A stretch of 64,000 nt of DNA from Silurus meridionalis (GCF_014805685.1 NC_060885.1:19851132-19915131); one strand, 5' to 3'. Shown: positions 33,812 through 45,539, counted from the stretch's first letter. Notes: a model not told the origin generated them from the letters alone. Numbers and translations are program-made.

Positions 33812-34285
33812 ATGCACTATATTGCCAAAGGTACTGTATGTGTTCTCCTTTCCTTTAGATGCATATGTGGGCTACACAAGCTTTTATAAAGTTGGAAGCA
33901 ATCGATTGTGTAGTTGTTGTGCACTGTTGCATTACAGATTCTCTTCACTGGAACTAAAGGTCTGAACCTGGGTGGGACATGGCCCCTGTGCACAAAGCGA
34001 GCTGCATAAAGACGTGGTATGATAAGGTTGGAGTGTAAGGACTTGAATATCCTACACGGAGCACTGACCTCAACTTCAACCTACATTACAGTCTGACATC
34101 ACTAATACTTTTGGGGCTATATGAGCACAAATATCCACATCCACAACTCAAAATCTAGAGGAAAGCCTTCCCGGAAGAATGGAGGTTATTATAACAGCAA
34201 AGGGCGATTGAATCTGCATTAGGATGTTCAATAATCACATATGGGCATGTGAGAACAGGTGTTGACAAACTTTTGTCAATTGAAT
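33812..34285 (+). mobile_element. Decayed Tc1-like fragment, copy 5 (most complete ends)
   Basis: It starts with terminus-like GCACTATATTGCCAAAGGTA and ends with GTGTTGACAAACTTTTGTCA. Between are CTCTTCACTGGAACTAAAGG, GGCCCCTGTGCACAAAGCGA, GCTGCATAAAGACGTGGTAT, GAGCACTGACCTCAAC, CAAAATCTAGAGGAAAGCCT, TCCCGGAAGAATGGAGGTTA and TTATAACAGCAAAGG. The two ends are loosely complementary, as expected for a non-autonomous derivative with terminal inverted repeats. The transposase C-terminal code is broken. Confidence 0.8.
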
Positions 34286-35002
34286 GTCACAATGCATATG
34301 AAATCCCAAAATAGTGTATCACGATATCGATATCATCATCATATGCCCTGGTCCTGCTTTCTCATCTTGGGAGAAATATGTAAAATGTTTCTATAAGTGT
34401 AACCCTGGAGACTCCTGCTCAAATGATAACTAAAATCCTGATGCAGTAGTCAGAGTTACACAAGGTTTTTCATATTTTTATATGGTGCATCTACAATACT
34501 TCAGCTCCCTTCACAATTAAATACTATTCAAATGATCATGCGTTAGAACAAACTCATTAATGTAAAACCTTGCAGATGGAACTGTTGTCAAAGTAGAAGA
34601 CCAACTGGAACTGAGCACAACAGTGCGAACAGATGTAAGAAGCCAGCAAGTCTTTAATGCAACGCAAAGTACAATGGGCTGATGCAAAGTTTTTGTAAAC
34701 CGTGGTTCAAAATGGTGTTTTTTTCCGGGCTGTAGACAACGCGCGTGTAAAATGCACAACAACCGAGAAGCGATTTTTCATTTGAAAGTTAAATGTAATT
34801 TGAGAGATAAAGTATAAAACAGCATCAGAACACCAGACACTTTTTTCTAAATCCCTGATCTCTGAGTGTGTATTTGTAGCATGCACAGTTTGTAGACAGT
34901 AGAAGGGTAAATATCTCTATATTTGTGTCTCTCTAACTTTATATCTTATAGTCTCTTAACCATGTGATCAGCCATAGAGGGATTAGCTTGAGTATGTAGA
35001 GA
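34286..35002. other. Unique sequence, nothing recognised
   Basis: A GATATCGATATC palindrome lies at 34322-34333. No other features. Confidence 0.45.
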
Positions 35003-35035
35003 GAGAAAGAGAGAGAGAGTGAGAGAAAGAGAGGG
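35003..35035 (+). repeat. Imperfect (GA)n tract
   Basis: GA units with AAAG and GTGA interruptions. Confidence 0.9.
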
Positions 35036-35648
35036 AAAGGGGGAGACAGGTGTCAAAACGCTCCAGCAAGCAAAGCTAACGACCGCTAATCAGCTCTGTT
35101 GTTCTTCTGCAATCCCCGTCCAATTCACAAGTTTCATCCCACATGAAACACAATTACAGCGGGTTCTGAAGTTCAGCGTGCACTTACTCAGCCGTCGGCA
35201 GTTGGCAGTGTTGGCAGTTTTTAGAAAAACTTGGGGGATCATATCTTGAGAAGCGAACGAAGAAATGTATTTTTCTATTCAGCATTGCAGAGCTTCACAT
35301 CTGTGTATATGTGCAACAGAACACAATGATAAGCTTTTTCACACAGGACCACGGCTCAGATGTCCACAACACAGGACATAAAAGCTCAGCCTCCAGAAAT
35401 CTCACAGCTCCAGCCCAGCTGGAATAGTCTTACATAAACTAGAACAAAAGTTGGGAGAAAAAAAGATGTACTTACTGAAGAAAAACAAAATGTAAAAAAA
35501 AATGCGCAAGTCACAAAGTCAGAGATGCTGAAAAGTCAATGAAAAGCAACAAATTCGAGCAGGTGTTAGCAGTTAGCGTAGTGACAGAGACTGAAAATAC
35601 ATACAAATAAAATAGTTTGCATTGATTAGTGTTTGACTTGCCCTGATA

Positions 35649-35650
<2 letters not shown>
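35036..35650. other. Unique sequence, nothing recognised
   Basis: No element or coding signal. Confidence 0.45.

Positions 35651-35692
<42 letters not shown>
35651..35692 (+). repeat. (GT)n microsatellite
   Basis: Twenty GT units followed by GAGAGAGT. Confidence 0.98.
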
Positions 35693-35697
<5 letters not shown>

Positions 35698-35769
35698 TCA
35701 TTTTCTACCTTATTGCACTCGAGTACAAACAAAATTTTGTCTAACAACTAGCTAGAAATCTGTGATGCA

Positions 35770-35947
35770 CAGTAATCCCCTGCTGTACCGCGGTTCGAAT
35801 CTCACGCCCCTGATTTTTTTTGCAGAATTGCATTTGCCACATGGAGTTTTATGTTAAAATAATGAAATTTAATAATGAAAATATTATTATTAATTAGAAA
35901 ACTAATAAATTTTTTGGGGGTGGCGTCCGATAAACGGTGGATTACTG
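35770..35947. mobile_element. Short MITE of the same family as 26804-27464
   Basis: The left end is CAGTAATCCCCTGCTGTACC, followed by CGCGGTTCGAATCTCACGC. The right end is CGATAAACGGTGGATTACTG then TA. The complement of the right end, CAGTAATCCACCG, matches the left end. The GCGGTTCGAATCTC segment is shared with the left end of the 661-bp copy at 26804. This one is 178 bp and keeps little interior. The left TA target is changed to CA. Confidence 0.75.
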
Positions 35948-36910
35948 TATGTTTACCTTGAAATTTCAAGTTAAAATGGGGCGTTTTGGGTGGATTGTCC
36001 AGGTTGTAAATGGCGGTGTGTTAACTTCACCTCAAACGCAGCATTAGTCCTCAAATCTGACCCTAATCTCCCAGGAGGAGTCGTTGCAGAACAGGAGGCC
36101 AAAGCTAGCACTCAAATGGCCTGACAAACGCTGCCATTACACCCACACATATACACTCACACTCAGCCCTTTAACAAAGCCATCAAAACAACCAGATTCA
36201 CACGTGTGTCCGGTATTCCTGCGAACTCCCAACGAACATAATCGGTTCCCAGAGCATCGGGGCATAAATTAGAAACAGGTGTTCCGTTCTGAGTGCAGGA
36301 TACGTGGAGCTTATTAAAAGGTTCACCAGCTGGAGTTCATGTTTGAACGTGGTCTAATTCGGTCTGACACGCCGTACATTTTCAATTCCTCAGGTCCTTT
36401 TCATGTAATTAATTTCATAAATGTCAAAGTCATTATGGTATCACTCTTACCCTCATTCGTTCCGATGGTTGATTCGTTTAAACGATTCAAACGGGATTGC
36501 GTAAGATGCGGTCAGAATGTCCCTGCCGCTGACCGTGGGGGTGTTCGTTAGTGCCGCCTGAAATGATGCAGCTTTTCAAACGCACCTTCTTCACATTATA
36601 TTATATTATTATATACATAATAATAATTAGTATTATTACTATTATTGCCATTGGTAGTTTTTTCAGAATTAGACACGTATCCTATTTCCACATGTCAAAA
36701 TAGAAGCGTCTGAGGTACGAAAATAGATTTAATCACCCATTATGTTTAGTTTCTAGTACATGCTATGCTGCCAAACCTGTTGATATGCATGCACTGTATA
36801 TATTTCAAGCGTAAATCTGGCAACGCTATGATATAAAAGTGTGATCATACAGTAGAAAATAACACTGTACAGGACACAGTTGGTTTCATCCGTACTTTTG
36901 CTAGTAGCAT
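35948..36910. other. Unique sequence, mixed
   Basis: 36000-36600 is moderately GC-balanced and repeat-free. 36595-36660 is an AT-rich triplet-like run. No gene seen. Confidence 0.4.
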
Positions 36911-37082
36911 TACGTTTACGGCATTTGGCAGATGCCTTTATCCAGAGCGACAATTATTTTATTTACACAGCTGAGCTATTGAGGGTTAAGTGCTTTGCTC
37001 GAGGGCCCAGCAGTGGGTGCTGCTAGGATTTGAACTCATAATCTTCCAACGAAAGGTCCAACATAACCACTAACACATCACA
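36911..37082 (-). mobile_element. V-SINE (tRNA-derived, L2-like tail)
   Basis: Read on the plus strand, it starts with the tail complement TTTACGGCATTTGGCAGATG and CCTTTATCCAGAGCGAC. The central domain follows as AGCTATTGAGGGTTAAGTGC and TTTGCTCGAGGGCCCAGCAG. Then comes the tRNA-like head, with a B box (complement of GGATTTGAACTC) and an A box (complement of ATAACCACTAACA). This order is that of the V-SINE superfamily of fishes (the zebrafish DANA group is a relative). It is nearly full length but diverged. Confidence 0.85.
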
Positions 37083-37261
37083 CAATGTTATTTTAATTTT
37101 CCTCGGATCATGTAACACTGTTTATTAGCAGTATATTAGTTTACTACACATAAATACTAAACATAATTTAGCTATTTACAATGACTAATATTTGATGTCT
37201 TGTGAACGAAATTTCTTCGGTTTACTCTCACACATTTGTAAGTGTTTTATGCTGGCCAGAT
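37083..37261. other. Short AT-rich spacer
   Basis: Separates two minus-orientation retroposon fragments. Nothing else seen. Confidence 0.5.
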
Positions 37262-37430
37262 TCATGCTGGATCTGGAATCTATCCTGGAAACACAAAGGT
37301 ATAGGGTGGGAATACACCCGGAATGGGTCACCCTAACCTACTGCCATGTTTTATGCAGGAGGGAGGAAACCAGACAACCCAGAAGGAAACCCGAGCAGAC
37401 ACAATAAGACACAATGCACTCTGCCACTGT
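37262..37430 (-). mobile_element. Fish L2-type repeat tail, inverted copy
   Basis: It reads GCTGGATCTGGAATCTATCC, GGTGGGAATACACCCGGAAT, GCAGGAGGGAGGAAACCAGA, CAACCCAGAAGGAAACCCG and AGCAGACACAATAAGACACA. This is the complement of the same element found at 20395-20655. It lies 180 bp beyond the V-SINE and in the same orientation. Confidence 0.75.
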
Positions 37431-38689
37431 GTCAGCCTCAGCCACCCCCTCCCAGCACCACTAGTAAATCTGGTGCCAGAGCAGTTTATGGAATAAATAA
37501 AAAAAAAACATAACAGAGAATTGATGTAATACACATTTAGCCATTGTTCTATATTAACTACGACACATTTCTTCAAACGTGGACCTCGCAAAAAAATGTT
37601 TCGTCCTGGTTATTACCCTGCTTCGCATTTATTGTAAGCGAGTTGACAAATCAAACCGGTTTTGTTCCACATATCAGCAACACCAAACTGGAACAGCAGT
37701 GACAGCAAGAAAGCAGAGACCAGTGCCTGGCTTCGTCTTAATGAAGGATGCTGGAAAGGAGAGAATAGTGTGTGACTACAATTGCTGGATAGACGCCATA
37801 CGGCTTGAAATCATAGTCTTCGGGGAAAAAAGGGGGGAAAAAAATGAAAAGCACCATGAAGAAAGGCCTCACTACAAAGTGCACAGCCAGTGTCTTGAGT
37901 GCTTGTTAATGCACAAAAAAATCGTAAGGCTTAAAATGCAGCTTGAATGGCGTCATATTAAAGGGGTCGTGCGCATGTGCGTTCCCACTCTGGGCAACTC
38001 GGGTTTCCTCTTGAAGCTCTGGGTTGTTGTTGATTTCTGAGGAGGGGAGAAAACCCTTAAAACGAGCATTTATCAAAAGTATAGCTCAAGGAGCGTTTGG
38101 AGGGCCATCACCCCGTTGCTCTAGAGGATGATGAAAAACGGCGCTTTGCAGTTCCTAATAGAAATTCCGCAGAAAAAGCTGTCTGAGTGTCTCATACTGA
38201 AAAACTATTCGTCCTTTTGTTACCTCTAACTTTTTAGAAAAAAGATGCCAGCTCAATTGTTGTGCTATAGCATTACCATTATTATTTTCATAAATTATTA
38301 TTATTATTATGGACTTGCTATAAGTGAAAAACACTCGTCGTACAGTAACAAAATGGTACTTTTACCATTCAATGTCCATTCTGCCAATCATTTCATGCTT
38401 TGTATCAAAGGTGTAAAGCAATTACAATGTATTTATTTAATGCTTCATTAATCTTTATATGTATATTTAGATTGGCTGTGTTCACGGCATAAACAAGATT
38501 TTTTTTATAAACCTCCCTCAACCGCAGCTCCATTACTCAAGTACAGAAGCTCAATCATGAGCCTTCTGAAACCTTCTAGTAATGTCATTGATGTCACTAA
38601 ATAATCAAGATACTATCTTTCACAACAACCATTTCCATTCTCTGGACAATCTGTGATGAAGCCAAAACTGGGATCTATATGCGACACAA
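37431..38689. other. Unique sequence with one unexplained open frame
   Basis: No repeat seen. The 153-codon plus-strand frame at 37579-38040 is the longest non-repetitive frame on the plus strand in the first two thirds of the window. It starts MDLAKKCFVL and is Lys/Arg rich in the middle (GEKRGEKNEKHH). It has no domain I recognise, no nearby splice-site or polyadenylation logic that I can defend, and does not resemble a known transposon protein. Most likely chance. Confidence 0.35.
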
Positions 38690-39058
38690 TGTTTGTATGA
38701 TCTGCGCAAAAATTTTAATCAAAGTGTTTTAAACACTCCGGTTTGCACAGGACTCTTCAAAACACTTATTTGCACTGGACTTGTTAAAAAAAATCTATAT
38801 AAGTAGAAACATAATACAGTTTATACAACACAATGTATAAATACAAAAGAAGAAAAAGAGACAACCAGTAAGTAGATACGCTATCAAACATATTGCACAT
38901 AGGTAATATTGCACAGTTTTATATTGTTGTTATTATTTTGCACAAACTCATTTTTAGTATTTAGTATTTTTTTAGTATTTATTGCACGCCTTATTGCCTA
39001 TGTTTGTGGATATTGCTGGAAGTTGTAAATTTCCCATTATCTGTCTGTCTGTCTGTCT
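38690..39058 (+). mobile_element. Non-LTR (L2-like) 3' tail with TGTC microsatellite
   Basis: TTTGCACTGGACTTGTT near 38768, repeated TTGCAC(A) motifs, then ATTGCTGGAAGTTGTAAATT and TCCCATTATCTGTCTGTC, ending in (TCTG)n at 39041-39057. The GTAAATTTCCC.AT ending followed by a short-unit microsatellite is characteristic of fish L2-clade 3' UTRs. No coding part remains. Confidence 0.55.
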
Positions 39059-39490
39059 TATCACATCTTGTCCATAGGATTTTAAAATAATATAAAAGAA
39101 GGTGGAAATAAATAAATATTTTTTAAATGAAAAAATTCCATGTTTTGGTGGAAATAAAGTTTTATTTTATTCCATATTTCTCTACATTCATCCTAACAAG
39201 CACATTTCAAACAGTTCGACTTGTTCCTGAAAAGCAAAAGTACCCATTAGAATGGCTCTGTGTCGTGTAGTCAAATATATTAGAAAACAAACATTAATAA
39301 TCATGGTGGGACATCACAGAGACTATTTGAAAGATCTGATAGTGCCACACTAAACAGCTCTTTGGCCTAGTGATTTCTCCTGCTTGATTCATGCCTTAGC
39401 TCTGAGCTGAGGAGGACTCCATGATCCTGTTCATATTTTAACAAGTCTTTAAGCATTTCCAGCCCACTAAACCCTAAAGCAGAGAGAAAA

Positions 39491-39502
<12 letters not shown>
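39059..39502. other. Unique sequence
   Basis: AT-rich to 39200, then mixed. Nothing recognised. Confidence 0.45.

Positions 39503-39547
<45 letters not shown>
39503..39547 (+). repeat. (GA)n microsatellite
   Basis: About 22 units, with a shorter GA run just before it (39491-39500). Confidence 0.97.
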
Positions 39548-39550
<3 letters not shown>

Positions 39551-41278
39551 GAGCCAGTTTAATCACCATAATTTGTGGTTGGAATGACATTGTAATAATC
39601 ATATGATTTATGAGCTCATTCCAATCTATTTTTATAGGTAATCAACCTTAAAAGTGTAGCAAGAGCGTTCAAGTCCAGGGAGTATTAATGCTGTCCTCTC
39701 GCAAATTATTCTTCAGTGTCATTTAGGCTGCTGTGTAATGATACCTTAAAAGTTCATCAGCATGAAAGGAGTTAGAAGTCAAGTAAAAGACTGTGGACGA
39801 ATATGAGCAAGTACTTAACACCGGCTCCCCTCACTGACACTGTTTAACGCAAGTCAAAAGACAAATATGGTATATTTTCCGCATTTATATTACCTGCAAT
39901 TCATATTATAGGCTTTCAAACTGTACAGAACCTGCAAGAAGATCAGCTAAACGCCTGTAATTACTACATTGGTTATTGTGCATTTTAGTTGTTTTTTTTA
40001 CACACTATAACAGTTTCCTGACAAGCACATGTCCCTTGCTTTGATCCCCGAGACGCTTAAATCAACACCAGAAAAAGGGTCACCCGGAGGTCAGCTGGCC
40101 GAGTCATACGATGGCCACATTCCACAATCATCCGTTTCACACACAACAACGAAAACAAGCCCCGCTCGAACACCTCCACACATCCAAACCAAATTATTCC
40201 CTCGGAAAATTCACTAAGCAACATTTGTACAGCAAAGTAAATCATGTGGAGAAGCAGCTGCAGGGGACACAGTAACAAACTGAAGCGCTGGGAAAAAGTT
40301 CAGCCCAATTTGCTTAGGATACGGTGCACAGATGCGAGTTTTTAAAAGTATCCAGGGTATGCGAAAGCTATTATGTAATCTTCCTTACATAGCTATGGAA
40401 CGCGTAATAGCCGGAAGATGGGATGATTAAAAAAATAATGCAATCCAAAGCAAAACCTTATGTGATAAATACCGAGTTATTAGAACATTAGGCAGAAATG
40501 CTTCAAACATCCACTCATAGTGTAGACCGTTACCGTTCTCTTTGTCCTCCAGAACATCTCATAGCATCCTTTACAGCATAATTCAAACGCAGTGTCCGTT
40601 ATGGTCTAATAAAAAAAAAGGATCCAATTAATAGCGCATATCAATCTGTTGGCTCTGTCACAACATATTCCTCTTGATTCATTATAGCGCAGGTTCTAGT
40701 CCTGGCTGGCAGCCTGTGTAGCCCTGTAATTACACTTCTTCCTTTGACAACCTGCATGATTGTTTTCCTAACAGTATATTACTTCGTTAGTACTTTCCAA
40801 CGTCGGTTATTTTTAAACTGTCACTTTCGCCAGACTCGTCCTGATTTGCACTCGTCTGTTTATCATAACAATCATTAATAACTGTCAGTCGGCGCCATCA
40901 ATATAACAAACTCATTTCTTCATTAGCATGGCCCAGCATTTGTCTGTTCTGAGAGGCTGGGCATTTTCTACCCAACAGGCCCAGCCAATTACTCCACTGA
41001 AATGGAATCGCATTAATCAAAACTTAACAAGGTGGCAAATTTAAAGATATCAGATTGCAGGAGACAGCAGAACTAATATGTCACTGTCAGAGGTGCTGTG
41101 TAGGTATACGGCAGGCGCACTAAATATATCTCCTCGTGCCGGGCCACATGAATTTTGACATTTCATACGATCTGACAACTATCGAAAGTGAGAGGCCTGA
41201 GAGGGATCAGCAAAATCCGCTTTTGATGACTCCTCCCCCGCTCGGACATGAACAGAGACAGAGACACAGGTAGAGTAC
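39548..41278. promoter_or_regulatory. Long repeat-poor candidate regulatory block
   Basis: Unique DNA bracketed by two (GA)n tracts. AT cores are frequent, for example ATCATTAATAACTGTCAG near 40870, CATTAGCATGGCCC near 40922, GGCCCAGCCAATTACTCCAC near 40979 and GCATTAATCAAAAC near 41011. Segment 40680-41160 is the most structured. Open frames at 40029-40278 on both strands have no domain. Regulatory assignment is inference. Confidence 0.4.
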
Positions 41279-41310
41279 GAGAGAGAGAGAGAGAGAGAGA
41301 GCAGAGAGAG
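41279..41310 (+). repeat. (GA)n microsatellite
   Basis: Eleven GA units, a CA interruption, then four more. Confidence 0.95.
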
Positions 41311-42840
41311 AAAATGGTGAAAAAGGACAGGGAAGAAAACACGGAGTGCATCTCAGGGAGAGCCAGCAGGCGGCAGTTCATCATGTCTGCCTTCACAGAG
41401 ACGTTTTCTTTCACACTTTAAATGATGATACTCATCAATCACAGCCTGACAGCTGCATCAAGCCAGCTGCAAACATGCAAAGCCCAGCAGTCTGAAACAT
41501 GCTGACACCACCGATCGCTGCATAGAAAATAATCATTCAGCCCAGGCCGAACGCTGGATTTATTTTCTCTCGTATTAGAGCCTCCTTCATCCACTGTACA
41601 ATACGGACCCATCTATTTCCCGGGAACAATGTCGCTACCCCGAGCTGGCGCGTACGGAGTTAACGATTAGGCAGGAAGGAAAAAGTGGAGGTGACTAAAC
41701 CTAATCAAGCAGGCCTGCAGGCCAATAGTGCTAACCTTATGTGGAGGGCTGGGGAGCTTAACCTCACTGTCATTATATCGACTTAAGAGCTTGACTTTGG
41801 AAGGTCATTCCTAAGATACTCACTTGCATTAAGAAAGAACGAAAGAAGGAAATTTGCTCATTCTTATAGATCAAAGCTATAATTTTTTTTTTTACTATAA
41901 ATTATTAAAATTATTTTTTTAACAAAGTAGGTTTATGTAGCACAACTCCTCATAATGCCACAAATGTATTACAAAAGCCACGAGAACGATGTTAAATGTT
42001 ACTGAGCATTATCGTCACACACAGTGACAGCTTTCGGATGCAAAAATGTGTTTGATCCAACACCCAGCACCTCTCCCTCAGCAATGCTCAGCAGCAGCGT
42101 CCTACAAAATCCAGCTTACAAAGAGCAATGAAGGCTATTAGCAGGAGAAGTTATTTATGCAGCACACCCTCTTTCCAACACACAAACACACAGCCTCACA
42201 TTGATGGATCCGGCCGTTCTTCTCTACGTCGCCTCTCCTTTACATTTTGCGTGGCAGTGCTGTGCTTTATTTATTTATTTATTTATTTTTAGGAGAGGAG
42301 CTTATGGAGCAGATGGATGTGAATTCAAAGTTTCCTGATCTTTAGCAGAAGTTATGGAGGGTTATCTTTGGCTGTATATCTTTGGGCTGGCAGGCCTCCC
42401 CTGGCGATGAAGGATTAAGCACCGCAGCTGTCTCTCGGCCCGAATGATGCAGTGCAGCGCTCGCCGACACGACAGCATCACTTAATCTTAATGTCCGCTC
42501 CTCCAACGCGGCCGCGCAGGACAAAGCCAATCAACATCACATGCCACGAGGATGGACCTACTGCTTGGCCCTGGAGTCTCTCACCCGCACCGACCGATTA
42601 ATCAACTTCAGCCGGCCCAATCCCAGAGTTCACTTCTCTCACAGCACAGCTGAGCTTGCCACTGTGATGTATAGGATGGGGGTAGCTGCGTGGTCCAGAA
42701 CACTTATCAGATTGCACATTATGCATGGTTGTGTATTGCTGAGAGAATGAGAGAGTGGAAGAGAGAGTGGGGGGCAGAGGAGGAAGAAAAAGGTATTGAA
42801 TGCTTACACCTTATTTCTGTCACAGACCTCCGATTTGTTG
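41311..42840. promoter_or_regulatory. Repeat-poor candidate regulatory block
   Basis: Mixed composition with CpG-bearing segments at 41620-41680 and 42400-42620. ACCTAATCAAGCAGG near 41699 and ACCGATTAATCAACTTC near 42590 are homeodomain/POU-like cores. Inserted A/T runs at 41881-41923 and a (TTTA)n tract at 42265-42289 break it. No domain-bearing frame. Confidence 0.4.
42265..42289 (+). repeat. (TTTA)n microsatellite
   Basis: Six TTTA units. Confidence 0.95.
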
Positions 42841-44720
42841 TGTTTAAAAAGATATCTGACCACTAATGGCTAAAAAGCTTAAGATGGGCTTGGGCTTCAG
42901 AATAATGACTAGTGCTCACTTAGACAAATTACACACAGGGAGGTCCATTACAGGCATTTAAAATTCAATAAGATACAAGGGTATTAAAGTAGACAACATT
43001 TCCCAATGTCCCCGAATGCTAACTTCTTACTCTAAAAAAGGGTTTAATGACCACAAGAGCGAAGGCCTTAGATTCCTAATTGTACAAGTAAAAAAAAAAA
43101 TAAGTAAATGTTGTTTTCCTCAACCGGCATGAGCCAAGAGACAACAGCAAAAAAAAAAAAAAAAAAAGGTTGCATAAAAACGAACACGGTCCGTATTAAG
43201 TGTAAGCGACGCGAGAAGGTCGGAAAATATGTCGGCGAGTAAATGTAGGCAAATGTCCTCATCTATTGGTGCATCCCACAGAGGGTGTTTATATCACCAC
43301 GGCTGATATGGAGCTTGTTGGAATATATTACTTTCATAAGTTACCTTCAAATGAAGACGCTACTATTGCACTTCACCGTCCCCGGTTTCAGGCAAGATTA
43401 AAAGCACCGAAGCATCCAGTGAGCTGGAACAATATGCAACATTAAAAAAACAAAAAACAAACACACATGCAAAAAAAAAAAAAAAAAAAGCCTCCTGTCC
43501 CTTACGGAAGGTGTATCTGATTTAGAGGAAGCAATTTAAAGCCGGAAGAACTCAGCACTGCTTTTGAAGATGCTACATAATGTCAGCAAGCAAGCCATAA
43601 ACCACAGTAATAGTAGTTCATATTTCGACATAAGTTATTCCGAGCATTTCGAAGCTCTAATGCAGGGAGGCTGCGCCGTTTTTATCACCGCACCTTCCTC
43701 GGCAACATTTTTCATCCTTTATTTGCGAGATATAATAAAACTGTCACGGTTTTCATGAGCTAGAGACCACATTTTGTTTCTTTAAAACAATTGAACTTCA
43801 ATCGAATGAACTAGTATTACACAAACTGAATTTCGAGTCAACCGAGTTAAGTATGTTTACGTCGCTTTTTCAAGAGCGTATCCATTGTAACGCTTTTGGG
43901 CTGCGTGCTCTTGTTAAGCGTCTCCAGCACGAGGTCCTATTTCACGTGTTAAACACCACACATCGAAAGTGCACATCAGGTTTCGACCAATAATTGAGCC
44001 TAAATTTGTTTGTGTTGTTTTTGGTACATGAACATCCCTAATCACTTCAATCTTTGAAAAATAAATCAGAGAAATTCAATAAAAAAAAATATTATATACA
44101 TTATATAATATTTAGTCTGATGTGAAATCTGTTGGTGGATCTTTAGTCAAGCCAAGTGAGATACACGCCAAAAACTGATGCACAAATTGTACAAGCTGAT
44201 GTGTGGGACAAACTCTGTTACTTCCTGCTTGATAACTGGCAACTGGATCCATTTGAAATGACTACATATTAATTAAACAATAAATAATTATTGCATAAAG
44301 ATAATCCTCTGTGTCTGAATGTCAATGAATATAGGGATCTAAACGCTTATTTATTTTGCTTTGTACATGCAGTCATTTTGGCATTTAACCCTGATTTATT
44401 TGGTCTATTTTATTGATATTTAATATAAAAATCTTACTCATCTTCTCAGAACTAAAAGTCTTTACCCTATTGATTACTACAATATTTCACGATTACTATT
44501 CATAAGAATATTTGTTTCTATTCATTTTAATGTGATACAGAAATAAAGCTCATTACAACAACTACTACTACTGCATTTGGACAATTGACCATAATCCACC
44601 AACCGAGCCTCTGTTCCAGCAGCAGTACTGATACTAATGAAGTGTTTTATTTAAATGGAACTTAAAGAAAGATGCAGAGAGAACTATTATTCACCATCAT
44701 AGCGCATACATATATCTACT
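42841..44720. other. Mixed unique sequence with poly(A) runs
   Basis: Poly(A) runs at 43089-43100, 43149-43168 and 43471-43489 could be retroposon tails, but no bodies were recognised. 43250-43760 is GC-balanced and repeat-free and could be regulatory. 43990-44720 is AT-rich. Confidence 0.4.
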
Positions 44721-45445
44721 TATAGCATCGTTAAGTTCGCTGATGACACCACGGTGGTAGGCGCTTCAGAGGGTGGTGAAAACTGCCCAACGAATCATTG
44801 GCACTCAGCTACCCACCTTGGGGGACATTCACAAAAAATGCTGTCTGCAAAGGTTGAGGGGCATTATCAAAGATACCTCTCATCCCAACCATGGACTATT
44901 TACCCTTCTCCCATCGGGCAGACGCTACAGGTGCCTCAGAGCCGCACAAATGGACCGAAGAATGGCTTTTTTCCTGTGGCTGAACATCATACAACATCAA
45001 AATACACTAATGCATTGCCACTTTCTGTATTTTTTATTTTTTTTTGTCTTTTGCACTGCTTAACCACTTTGCATTTTTGCACCATCCATAACATTTATCA
45101 CCGCACTACAATATATTTCACCCATATTTATTCTGTATATACTGTATCATACAACATTCATACTTGTACATAACTATATCATGTGATTTGAGCATGTTAT
45201 ATACTGACATCCATGCACAATGTATTGTATATTACTATATATACACATATATTATGGCCTACTGCACCTTTTGTACATTATTCACACTCACCCCTGTACA
45301 TATGGACCCCATTCTCTTATTTATCACACTGCTATTTATTTATTGTAAATAGGACACGTATGCACTTCTGGTTAGATGCTAACTGCATTTCATTGGTTCT
45401 GTACATGTAGCTTGCACAATGACAATAAAGTTGAATATAATCTAA
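44721..45445 (+). mobile_element. L2-clade LINE, truncated with internal deletion
   Basis: The frame at 44730-44759 reads VKFADDTTVVG, containing the FADD (Y/FxDD-type) catalytic motif of a non-LTR reverse transcriptase. It is joined at once to the C-terminal part of the same protein, in another frame starting near 44773: RIIGTQLPTL, LQRLRGIIKD, then LFTLLPSGRRYR and MAFFLWL. The whole thumb and connecting region is missing. A long 3' UTR follows, with CTTCTGGTTAGATGCTAACT, GCATTTCATTGGTTCTGTAC and the tail GACAATAAAGTTGAATATAA, then TCTAA. The 5' part, including any endonuclease, is absent. This is an inactive copy. Clade assignment is by the LPSGRRYR hallmark from memory. Confidence 0.8.
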
Positions 45446-45539
45446 TATATTACATGCTGTACATATATTTGCATATTTATCTGCATTTGTCAATTGCTAC
45501 TATTTTTACTAGATGCTAAACTGCATTTTGTTGCTGTAA

